Shown here piece by piece: positions 22,617 through 29,470 of a stretch of 31,023 nt of DNA. The translations under genes were made by a program, and so were the position numbers. Under the pieces are notes generated by a model. That model was given only the letters and a program-made list of their open reading frames with translations. It made no database searches and was not told where the DNA came from. The stretch is taken from the NCBI GenBank assembly GCA_959020415.1, contig CAUERX010000018.1, positions 1 through 31,023 of the forward strand. Direction: 5' to 3'. Numbering within the stretch: the first letter of the stretch is position 1; every line of letters starts with the position of its first letter. Source of the stretch: an uncultured bacterium (GTDB lineage Bacteria; Bacillota_I; Bacilli_A; RF39; UBA660).

Positions 22617-23515
22617 TATATTTTCAAATGCTTTCTAACTGCTCTCCATGAACCAAACATACCTACAACAATACCAATTCCTAATAACAACAATGAAGTA
22701 GTATAAACAAATGGTGTTGGTGGTATTAATTTAATAAATGGTGAGAATAATTGACCATTAAAACTTTGATAAAGTGATATATATCCATATATCGTCATAA
22801 TAATTGGAATAATTGAACCTAAAGCTCCTAATAATAAACCTTCAATAATAAATGGTATTCTAATATTTAAATTAGAAGCTCCAATTAAACGCATAATACT
22901 AATTTCCCTTTGCCTTGAAGAAATAGTTATTTTAATTGTATTTGAAATTAAGAACGCCGTAACTAATATCAAAGCAACTACTGAAATTAAACATACTTTG
23001 TGAACGACATCGAAAACAGATACTAACTGTTCCACCATACCTTCTCCATATTTAACTAAAGTTACTCCATCAATCTTTTTAATTTCCTTAGCTACATCAT
23101 CAATATCATTTATATCCTCAACCTTAACTTGGAAAGTATTTTGGATTGGATTTTCTTCATCACTCCAATTTTTCATGATACTTTCAAATACGTCAGATGA
23201 ATCCATCATATCTTTAGTAATGTCAGTTTTTGAAATAAATTCGTATTTTTCAACATTATCGATAACACTAATTTTATCTTTAACACCATCAATTTGATCA
23301 TCTTTAAGATCATTGTCTAAAAATGCAACGATTGTTACGTCCTTTTCAACTAAATTAGTAAAATTATCCACATTATAAGATAAAATAATTGAAACAGCCA
23401 CGACGATTAATGTTATTGTTATACAAGAAATAGATGCTAAAGACAAGGAAAAGTTTCTAAATACACCTTTAAAGGCATCTCTAATATTTCGACCTATAAT
23501 TCTAAATGTCTTCAT
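22616..23515 (-). CDS. ftsX: Cell division protein FtsX
   Basis: A 299-residue ABC-type membrane subunit that, with FtsE, activates peptidoglycan hydrolases. Four spans are visible (about 20-45, 173-195, 220-245 and 265-290). A large extracellular loop lies between the first two (VEKDVTIVAFLDNDLKDDQIDGVKDKI...). The conserved cytoplasmic REISIMRLIGASNLNIRIPFIIEG follows span 2. Its ATG overlaps the ftsE stop (TAATG). Confidence 0.96.
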   Translation of the reverse strand: MKTFRIIGRNIRDAFKGVFRNFSLSLASISCITITLIVVAVSIILSYNVDNFTNLVEKDVTIVAFLDNDLKDDQIDGVKDKISVIDNVEKYEFISKTDITKDMMDSSDVFESIMKNWSDEENPIQNTFQVKVEDINDIDDVAKEIKKIDGVTLVKYGEGMVEQLVSVFDVVHKVCLISVVALILVTAFLISNTIKITISSRQREISIMRLIGASNLNIRIPFIIEGLLLGALGSIIPIIMTIYGYISLYQSFNGQLFSPFIKLIPPTPFVYTTSLLLLGIGIVVGMFGSWRAVRKHLKI

Positions 23516-24198
23516 TATCTATACGTCCCTTCTTCATAATCTTTTAACAGCCTTCCAGAATCTAACACAATAACACGTCTATTCATTTCCTTAACAATAT
23601 CAATACTATGCGTAACCATAATAATTGTCGTCCCTAATTTATTAATTTCCTCCAGAACTTTCATAATTTCCATACTAGTTGATGGGTCCAAATTACCAGT
23701 AGGCTCATCACAAATTAATAATTTAGGTCCATTAACAATTGCTCTTGCAATTGCTACACGTTGCTGTTCACCACCAGAAAGTTGTGCTGGATAACTTTTA
23801 ATCTTATGTTTCAAACCAACAAGTTCTAACACCTTAATAACTTTCGAATGAATTTCCTCTTTAGGAATTCCAAATATTTCTAAAGCAAACGCTACATTTT
23901 CATAAACTGTTGATTTAGGAAGTAATTTATAATCTTGAAAAACAACTCCTATTTTTCTTCTTATTTTATAAACCTTACCATTTCGAAGTTTCCCAACGTC
24001 AACTCCACCAACAACAATTTGACCACTAGTTGGTTTTTCTTCACGGTAAAGCATCTTAATAAGGGTACTTTTCCCACAACCAGTTGATCCAATAATAAAT
24101 ACAAATTCACCTTTTTTTATCGACAAATTTAAATCCTGAATTGCAGTTACCCCTGTCTTATATGTCTTTTTGACATTTACTAATCTAATTAAATCCAT
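23515..24198 (-). CDS. ftsE: Cell division ATP-binding protein FtsE
   Basis: A 227-residue ABC ATPase. Walker A GSTGCGKST at 37-45, Q-loop VFQDYKLLPKSTVYENVAFAL, signature LSGGEQQ at 140-146, Walker B LLICDEP at 160-166 and the switch His in VTHS. VFQDY-LL and the pairing with ftsX identify it as FtsE. It lies between a yitT gene and ftsX in the prfB operon. Confidence 0.97.
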   Translation of the reverse strand: MDLIRLVNVKKTYKTGVTAIQDLNLSIKKGEFVFIIGSTGCGKSTLIKMLYREEKPTSGQIVVGGVDVGKLRNGKVYKIRRKIGVVFQDYKLLPKSTVYENVAFALEIFGIPKEEIHSKVIKVLELVGLKHKIKSYPAQLSGGEQQRVAIARAIVNGPKLLICDEPTGNLDPSTSMEIMKVLEEINKLGTTIIMVTHSIDIVKEMNRRVIVLDSGRLLKDYEEGTYR

Positions 24199-24213
24199 AA
24201 TTCATCCTACTTT

Positions 24214-25092
24214 CTAATACTCGCCCTTCACCTCATAAGTATCCGTTACAATAAAGAAAGCATCTTTATCGATTCGTAAAATACCCTCTTTAAGTAAGAA
24301 ATATTCCTTTGTCGGTACTGTACAAAGAAGTAAATACTTATGGCTATCTGCAAAACCACCTTTACTATCAATAATTGTTACACCATGATGTAATTGATTT
24401 AAAATATATTGTTTAATTTCTTTCTCCTTAGTTGTTATAATCTGAAAACTCTTATATTCGTTAACGCCAAGCATAACTTTATCAGTAATAGTACTGATAA
24501 TTGCTAAAGAAATAACCGAATAGATAAATGATTGCCATCCAAAGATAAAAATACCAAATGTTACAATTATGCCTTCGACATAAAGTGTTGATTGTCCAAC
24601 TGATTTTTTGGCATATTTAGATACTATTTGTTTTAAAACATCCGTCCCCCCAGTTGTATACCCACCTTTAAAAACCATTCCTGTCCCAAATCCATATAAA
24701 ACGGCTCCTGTTAAAGCAATAATTACCGGTTCTGTTTGACCTAAATCAATATAAGAGGGTATAAACGAAGTTATTTCTACTAATACCGGATATAAAATAG
24801 CACCAACAATTGTATAGCTAGTGACCTCTTTACCTAAATAAACTAAACTAGCAACAATAAGTAATAAATTAGCCACTAAAATTATATAAGCTGGATTAAT
24901 ACTAAAAATCGCATTTAAAATAACTGAAATTCCGCTGACACCAAAAACCATATCACTAGGTAAAATGAATATATTAAAAGCTAACGCTTGTAATATAACC
25001 CCTAGAATAAATATCGTATAGCGTTTTAAACGATCACTATTATAAATTTCTTGAACAATTTTATTGTCATCGAACACATTTTTAAAAAACAT
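24214..25092 (-). CDS. YitT family membrane protein (DUF2179)
   Basis: A 292-residue protein with about five hydrophobic spans in the first 205 residues (ILGVILQALAFNIFILP near residue 30; GFGTGMVFKGGYTTGGTDVLKQIV in the middle is the family signature). A soluble DUF2179 domain (about 213-292, SFQIITTKEKEIKQYILNQLHHGVTII) closes the protein. The function is unknown in the family. The start lies one base after the prfB stop, with its ribosome site GGGGA inside the last prfB codons. Confidence 0.92.
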   Translation of the reverse strand: MFFKNVFDDNKIVQEIYNSDRLKRYTIFILGVILQALAFNIFILPSDMVFGVSGISVILNAIFSINPAYIILVANLLLIVASLVYLGKEVTSYTIVGAILYPVLVEITSFIPSYIDLGQTEPVIIALTGAVLYGFGTGMVFKGGYTTGGTDVLKQIVSKYAKKSVGQSTLYVEGIIVTFGIFIFGWQSFIYSVISLAIISTITDKVMLGVNEYKSFQIITTKEKEIKQYILNQLHHGVTIIDSKGGFADSHKYLLLCTVPTKEYFLLKEGILRIDKDAFFIVTDTYEVKGEY

Positions 25093-25093
25093 A

Positions 25094-26183
25094 TTATTTC
25101 CCCTTTAGATAAGCATTTATAAATTTATCAATATCACCATCTAGTACCTTATTAACATTAACATCTTCTGCATTAGTAATATGGTCCTTTACCAAAGTAT
25201 ATGGACACATAACATAACTTCTAATCTGTGAACCAAAATTTATTTCTTTTTGTTCACCTTTCAATTTTTGCAATTCTGCTTCTTGATTTTCTTTTTCTAA
25301 TTTTTGAAGTTTACTTTTAAGTATTTGCATACATCTTTCTTTATTCTGAAGTTGACTACGCTCATTTTGACATGTCACAACAATTTTCGAAGGTAAATGT
25401 GTAATTCTAACTGCACTATCAGTCGTATTAACACCTTGCCCTCCTGCACCTGTACTACGATAAACATCAATTCTTAAATCCTTATCGTTTATCTGAACAT
25501 CAACCGAATCATCGACAAATGGTGTAACCTCAACCGACGCAAAGGACGTATGACGACGCGCATTACTATCAAATGGCGAAATTCGGACTAACCTATGAAT
25601 CCCCTTTTCGCCTTGTAAATAGCCATAAGCATTATGACCCTTCACAATAACTGAAATTCCTTTTATTCCAACTTCATTTCCTGGAAGTTCATCGATAATT
25701 TCTATTTTATAGCCTTTTTTTTCACACCATCTAGTATACATTCTATAAAGCATATTTGCCCAATCACAAGCTTCAGTCCCCCCTGCACCAGCATGGATTT
25801 CTAAAACCGCATCGTTAGAATCATATTCACCATTTAAAAGAATCTGTAACTCAAGTTCCTCTAAATTCTCGCTAATTAAATTCATTTCTTCTGCCGCAAA
25901 CATCATTGCCTCATCATCTTCGCTAGCCACTTTTAATGATTCACAGTGAAATTCAATTTCCGATTTTAATTCGTTTGTCTTTTCTAACAAATTTTTTAAA
26001 TCGTTAAACTCAGAAATAACTATTTCACTCTGGCGTTTATCATTCCAAAAGTCAGGCTTTTCCATTATCTCTTGTAACTCATTCACACGTTTTCTTTTTT
26101 CATCTGAGTCAAAGTGACCTCCATAAATCATTGATGCGAGTTAGATAAGTTTCATAAGTATTAATTAATTCTTTTATTTCCAT
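25094..26183 (-). CDS. prfB: Peptide chain release factor 2, programmed +1 frameshift
   Basis: Reads UAA and UGA. The first frame starts at ATG 26181-26183 (AGGAGGT upstream) with MEIKELINTYETYLTRIN and reaches codon 24 CTT (26112-26114), followed by in-frame TGA (26109-26111) then C. Three bases before CTT lies GGAGG. This is the classical autoregulatory site: scarce RF2 lets ribosomes shift by +1 and continue with DSDEKRKR. The shifted product is 362 residues with the RF2 tripeptide SPF (about 202-204) and GGQ (about 247-249). As the site uses UGA as a stop, it shows that UGA is not reassigned in this organism. First gene of prfB-yitT-ftsE-ftsX. Confidence 0.97.
26108..26125 (-). promoter_or_regulatory. 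RF2 +1 frameshift signal
   Basis: GGAGG, three bases, then CTTTGAC on the minus strand. An internal Shine-Dalgarno precedes the slippery CTT and the in-frame UGA stop. Confidence 0.95.
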
Positions 26184-26209
26184 TAACTTACCTCCTATCA
26201 TGTATTACC

Positions 26210-26215
26210 ATTATA
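26210..26215 (-). promoter_or_regulatory. Extended -10 promoter of the prfB operon
   Basis: TGTTATAAT on the minus strand with perfect TATAAT, 27 bases before the prfB ATG. The -35 is not recognisable. Confidence 0.6.
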
Positions 26216-26278
26216 ACATTTTATCCGTTATTTTACCACCATGAAAATTATATTTCATAAATTTTCCATAATTAAAAC

Positions 26279-26301
26279 ATATGCTGAAAAACATATGCTA
26301 T
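26279..26301 (-). terminator. Weak terminator after yutD
   Basis: Two copies of CATATG, 8 bases apart, can pair because the word is self-complementary. TTTT follows on the minus strand. The stem is short. Confidence 0.45.
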
Positions 26302-26313
26302 TTATTAATATAA

Positions 26314-26604
26314 TTATTCTTTATTTTCATTCAATTTTTTTAAAATAAAGTACTTACACTCATGAGCACAATTATCTTTAATATATTTTTCTACCATATT
26401 AATATCGTTAATTGGTTTAAATAATTTGTTTTCTTTTTCACAAAAACCCTTTAATCTTAACTTACCATAAGACCAATCACCTAAAATATAATCATATGGT
26501 TCAAAATAATCAGTAAATTTACTCACGGTTTCATTAAAATCAAAGCCATCTTTATAGTCTTTAATAAGCTTGTATTCTCTATCATTAAAAACATATTTTT
26601 TCAT
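26314..26604 (-). CDS. yutD: YutD family protein
   Basis: A 96-residue YutD (DUF1027) protein. The block YDYILGDWSYGKLRLKGF in the middle and the Cys-containing end CAHECKYFILKK are typical. Function unknown. The ATG at 26604 follows GGTGAT; a longer frame from 26637 crosses the promoter and lacks a ribosome site. Located next to yunB, as the two lie close together in B. subtilis. Confidence 0.9.
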   Translation of the reverse strand: MKKYVFNDREYKLIKDYKDGFDFNETVSKFTDYFEPYDYILGDWSYGKLRLKGFCEKENKLFKPINDINMVEKYIKDNCAHECKYFILKKLNENKE

Positions 26605-26619
26605 ATTATCACCAACTAC

Positions 26620-26625
26620 ATTATA
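26620..26625 (-). promoter_or_regulatory. Extended -10 promoter of yutD
   Basis: TGTTATAAT on the minus strand, 16 bases upstream of the yutD ATG. The -35 is weak. Confidence 0.5.
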
Positions 26626-26651
26626 ACATTTATTCATAAAAATTAAAATAA

Positions 26652-27425
26652 TTATTCATCTTCTTCAGTAGGAACTACTACTGATGGCGTATTTTGATTA
26701 AGTCCATTTGCATAATATTTTGGAACCGTTCCTGTAACTATTTTCAAAGCTACTGGTACTTTAGACTCTACTTCAATTGATTTATCATAAAATGGTAAAA
26801 TAACTTTTTCACTTATTTTTAAATTAACATAAACTTGAATTAAAGCATTATTTATTCCATAATTTTTAACTTCAGTTGAAATATTACTTGTTGCATCACC
26901 TACTAAACTTATTTTAACAGGAATTTTAGGCCCGATGTTCGCTAACACAGGATTCCCAATTAAAACTCCTGTACTAACTTCATATATAATTCCTTTTTCT
27001 AATTTCTTTTTATCATAATCCACTAAAACACTATCAGAAAACTCCAACGCGTCAATATCACCTTTTTCAATATTTCGTAAGTTAATTTGAACACTATTAG
27101 TTGTTTCTGTTAAAAATTTATTAACTAATGCCGTATTAAAATCAATGGATTTAATCTCACCAGAGTCATCTTTAGTAATTTCAAAAAGTTCATCGTCACT
27201 GACTTTCTCCGTAATATGTTTAGAAATAGCTTTATTTATGATTATGCTTGACAACTTTTTAGCCTCTAAAGAAGCATAATCCATAATAATCGGCGATGCC
27301 TTAACATTTATATATTTAAAAGTTAAAACAACAAATATCACAATAAAAATTAAACTTATAATTAACAAGTTTAGACGACTTATCTTTTTAAATTTAAATG
27401 TCTTCTTTAATCTAATTCTTTTCAT
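26652..27425 (-). CDS. yunB: Sporulation protein YunB
   Basis: A 257-residue protein with a basic start and one span (about 20-40). The rest is a family-typical exported domain: SPIIMDYASLEAKKLSSIIINKAISKHI, then FNTALVNKF, and PVLANIGPKIPVKISLVGD. YunB is sporulation-specific in B. subtilis (sigma-E regulon, from memory). The upstream region shares the 13-base CTAATTATATGCA with the yabP promoter region. No strong ribosome site is visible before the ATG. Confidence 0.93.
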   Translation of the reverse strand: MKRIRLKKTFKFKKISRLNLLIISLIFIVIFVVLTFKYINVKASPIIMDYASLEAKKLSSIIINKAISKHITEKVSDDELFEITKDDSGEIKSIDFNTALVNKFLTETTNSVQINLRNIEKGDIDALEFSDSVLVDYDKKKLEKGIIYEVSTGVLIGNPVLANIGPKIPVKISLVGDATSNISTEVKNYGINNALIQVYVNLKISEKVILPFYDKSIEVESKVPVALKIVTGTVPKYYANGLNQNTPSVVVPTEEDE

Positions 27426-27430
27426 CTTAA

Positions 27431-27443
27431 CTAATTATATGCA
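27431..27443 (-). promoter_or_regulatory. Candidate sporulation promoter element of yunB
   Basis: CTAATTATATGCA (plus reading) holds CATATAAT on the minus strand and is identical to 17912-17924 before yabP. Here it ends only 6 bases before the start codon, so an mRNA from it would be almost leaderless. Confidence 0.35.
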
Positions 27444-27483
27444 TATATTTAAAGCTAAAGTCCATAATAAAAATGGTGATACT

Positions 27484-27930
27484 ATGAAAATCAAAGATAT
27501 AATGTCTAGAAAGTTAATTACATGTGAAATAGATGATAACGTTCTTTTTGTTTGTAATTTAATGAAAACCTATGATGTTGGATTTATATTAATAATGAAT
27601 AAAAATAAATTATATGGCGTCATTACCGATCGTGATTTAATTTGCGATTTAGCAGACAGTAAAGCCCCTATTAAACAATTTGGAAATACAAATATCGTCA
27701 ATATCGACGAAAATAATGAAATAAAAGATGCTTTAAATTTAATGAAAATTAATAAAATTAAAAGGTTAATCGTAACAAGGCAAAACAAAATAACCGGAGT
27801 TATATCTTTATCGGACACGTATAATAGTGATGTGGATAGCGAAACTATTTTAGAAACAATTAAAGCAATATTTGCCATAAACCGTAATAACGGCTATTAC
27901 GATACTGATGCTAATGATTTTATTTTATAA
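27484..27930 (+). CDS. CBS-domain pair protein
   Basis: A 148-residue stand-alone CBS protein, expected to bind adenine nucleotides. The first CBS runs from MKIKDIMSRKLITCEIDDNV to LYGVITDRDLICD. The second is IVNIDENNEIKDALNLMKINKIKRLIV to KITGVISLSDTY. The start is the ATG at 27484 after GGTGAT. It is divergent from yunB. The 15-codon upstream extension in the same frame has no Shine-Dalgarno. The partner is unknown. Confidence 0.92.
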   Translation: MKIKDIMSRKLITCEIDDNVLFVCNLMKTYDVGFILIMNKNKLYGVITDRDLICDLADSKAPIKQFGNTNIVNIDENNEIKDALNLMKINKIKRLIVTRQNKITGVISLSDTYNSDVDSETILETIKAIFAINRNNGYYDTDANDFIL

Positions 27931-27957
27931 AAAAGGTGATATTTCTATCACCTTTTT
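27929..27957. terminator. Bidirectional terminator between the CBS gene and the Tyr/Trp-rich gene
   Basis: AAAAAAGGTGATA and TATCACCTTTTT form a 12-bp stem with a TTTC loop. A-run and T-run lie on the two sides. It overlaps the TGA of the gene on the minus strand. Confidence 0.9.
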
Positions 27958-29276
27958 CGATACTTAAATTTATATGTTACTTCTATTTTGTATTCCTCTA
28001 ATGTTGAAAATTCTGGAACTGTCATTCCTATTTCAGACACAAATTTATCTTTTGTAACTGGACTATCTAAAACTTTAGCCGATAAAATTTCATATACATA
28101 ACGAAAACGCGTCATCGTTTTCTTTTCTTCGGTTCGATAAGAAGAATTCGATGGAGTCAAACTACTTTCTGAATCCCAAGAACTATATTCTGACTCAGAC
28201 ATTAATTCATCATCACGGTATCCATATATTGTGGATGGTTGGAATGAACTATAGCTGCTATATCGTCTCTTAGTTCCATTATACCAACGCCATTCTTTAT
28301 CACGATACTGATACATATCGGCTGATTTAGACTCACGCATATTATATTTAGTTTCATCTACATCATCTGGCGCTGTATAATTTTGATTATTAGCATATAT
28401 CTTTTTGCCATCTTTTTCATAATAATATTGATATCCTGTTGTCTTTTTAATTTCCCTATAAGGTTTTTCCTCTGGATAGGTTAATGAATAATCAGACCAT
28501 TCTGTATATTTTGCTGTATCTTCATCTTTATAAGCAAATCCTGCTGGTTGTTCAGAAGAAAAGGCGGAGTAATTACCAACTATATCATACCATTTCCATC
28601 CTTTATCTTTATAACGATAATAATAAACTTCATCCTTTTGTACTTCAACAATATTTCCTTCTTCGGGCACTAGTGGCATTCCTGCATCATTTTCGTCCGC
28701 TGGTAACTTAACTCCATATTTAGATTTTTCTTTACTTAATTCCTCTTTATCATAATACTTAGACCAATCTGTTAAAACAATTTGCCTTTCATAATAATTA
28801 TAATAAGGTATTACATCAACAATCGGTTTGTTATTAGGATAATAAGTTAACTCTCCACTCCATTTGCCATAACGACTATCAGTTGTACAAACATTGCAAT
28901 TAGTTAAATTTAAAGTATATATATATTCGTTTTTATATTTAGTTGTTTTAACACTTCCTGAACATATCATATTATTAGTTCGAAGATCACTTAAATACTT
29001 ACCACTATATAATTTATCAATTGATATTGTAACATCTTCACCTTCAACAGTTGGAACTTTACCTTTATCTTTCAAATACTCTAAAGTCGCTGTTTTTACT
29101 TCTTCATATACCTTATTACAATTACTGTTTTGAACAGCAGTATAAATAATAAAACCAATTAATACCAACGGTAAAATCGTTCCAATAATAAAGAAAATAT
29201 TTAAAATAGCTTTCTTACTTTCAAAATTATGATCAATCGGATTCCCCTGATTGTCAACATAACTAGCTCTCTTCAT
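27948..29276 (-). CDS. Membrane-anchored Tyr/Trp-rich repeat protein, unknown function
   Basis: A 442-residue protein. A short cytoplasmic start and one span (about 23-48, ILNIFFIIGTILPLVLIGFIIYTAV) are followed by an extracellular part. The first exported domain (about 52-140) has the look of a pilin-like module: helix CNKVYEEVKTATLEYLKDKG, LYSGKYLSDLRT, and Cys residues in MICSGS and NLTNCNVC. The rest contains imperfect repeats around aromatic motifs: YYYRYKDKGWKWYD, YQYYYEKDGKK, MYQYRDKEWRWYNG and FRYVY, spaced by WSDYS or SSWDS elements. I do not recognise a named family. Promoter-like TGTTAAAAT lies upstream, and the ribosome site is AAAGGAG. Likely cell-surface protein. Confidence 0.8.
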   Translation of the reverse strand: MKRASYVDNQGNPIDHNFESKKAILNIFFIIGTILPLVLIGFIIYTAVQNSNCNKVYEEVKTATLEYLKDKGKVPTVEGEDVTISIDKLYSGKYLSDLRTNNMICSGSVKTTKYKNEYIYTLNLTNCNVCTTDSRYGKWSGELTYYPNNKPIVDVIPYYNYYERQIVLTDWSKYYDKEELSKEKSKYGVKLPADENDAGMPLVPEEGNIVEVQKDEVYYYRYKDKGWKWYDIVGNYSAFSSEQPAGFAYKDEDTAKYTEWSDYSLTYPEEKPYREIKKTTGYQYYYEKDGKKIYANNQNYTAPDDVDETKYNMRESKSADMYQYRDKEWRWYNGTKRRYSSYSSFQPSTIYGYRDDELMSESEYSSWDSESSLTPSNSSYRTEEKKTMTRFRYVYEILSAKVLDSPVTKDKFVSEIGMTVPEFSTLEEYKIEVTYKFKYRKR

Positions 29277-29339
29277 ATAAACGCTCCTTTATATTAACAT
29301 TTTAACATACTTTAATAAAAATTAATAGATAAATTGACA

Positions 29340-29402
29340 CCAAAAAAACCAACATATTTATTTTACTAATAGGTTATAAGAAGAGAAGTAAAATATACGT
29401 TG
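29340..29402 (-). terminator. Terminator of the beta-helix gene
   Basis: A long imperfect stem pairs ACCAACGTATATTTTACT with AGTAAAATAAATATGTTGGT on the minus strand. It is followed by seven Ts. It lies about 70 bases after the stop codon. Confidence 0.65.
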
Positions 29403-29406
29403 GTAA

Positions 29407-29454
29407 TTGGAGTTTTATAAACTCCAATAGAGTAACTACCTATATAATTACTCT
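29407..29454. other. Two tandem hairpins in the 3' untranslated region of the beta-helix gene
   Basis: ATTGGAGTTT/AAACTCCAAT (about 29407-29428, 3-base loop) is a perfect 10-bp stem. GAGTAA/TTACTC (about 29430-29453) is a second one. Neither is followed by a T-run, so they are not terminators. They may protect the mRNA end or form a structured 3' RNA. Confidence 0.5.
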
Positions 29455-29470
29455 CTTTGGAATTTATAAA

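Noticed and set aside
24640..24660. C6 runs at about 24646 (yitT), 25778 (prfB) and 21506 (before the kinase) as further slippage sites
   Set aside because: The first two are ordinary Gly codons in conserved coding sequence. The third is the G-rich ribosome site of the kinase gene and has no TTGACA; six bases are too few to argue for phase variation.
26279..26301. A direct repeat of ACATATGCT after yutD
   Set aside because: CATATG is self-complementary, so the pair is better read as a short hairpin of a weak terminator; no further copies exist nearby.
15168..29276. Possible reassignment of UGA to Trp, as in some Mollicutes relatives
   Set aside because: prfB encodes an RF2 with SPF and a UGA-dependent frameshift site, and pduL, gerQ, the methyltransferase and the 442-residue protein all end in TGA at sensible places.
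29366..29470. Read-through of the beta-helix TAA into about 35 further codons
   Set aside because: The extension has no repeat or anchor motif and lies over tandem hairpins, so the continued open frame is best explained by chance in AT-rich sequence.
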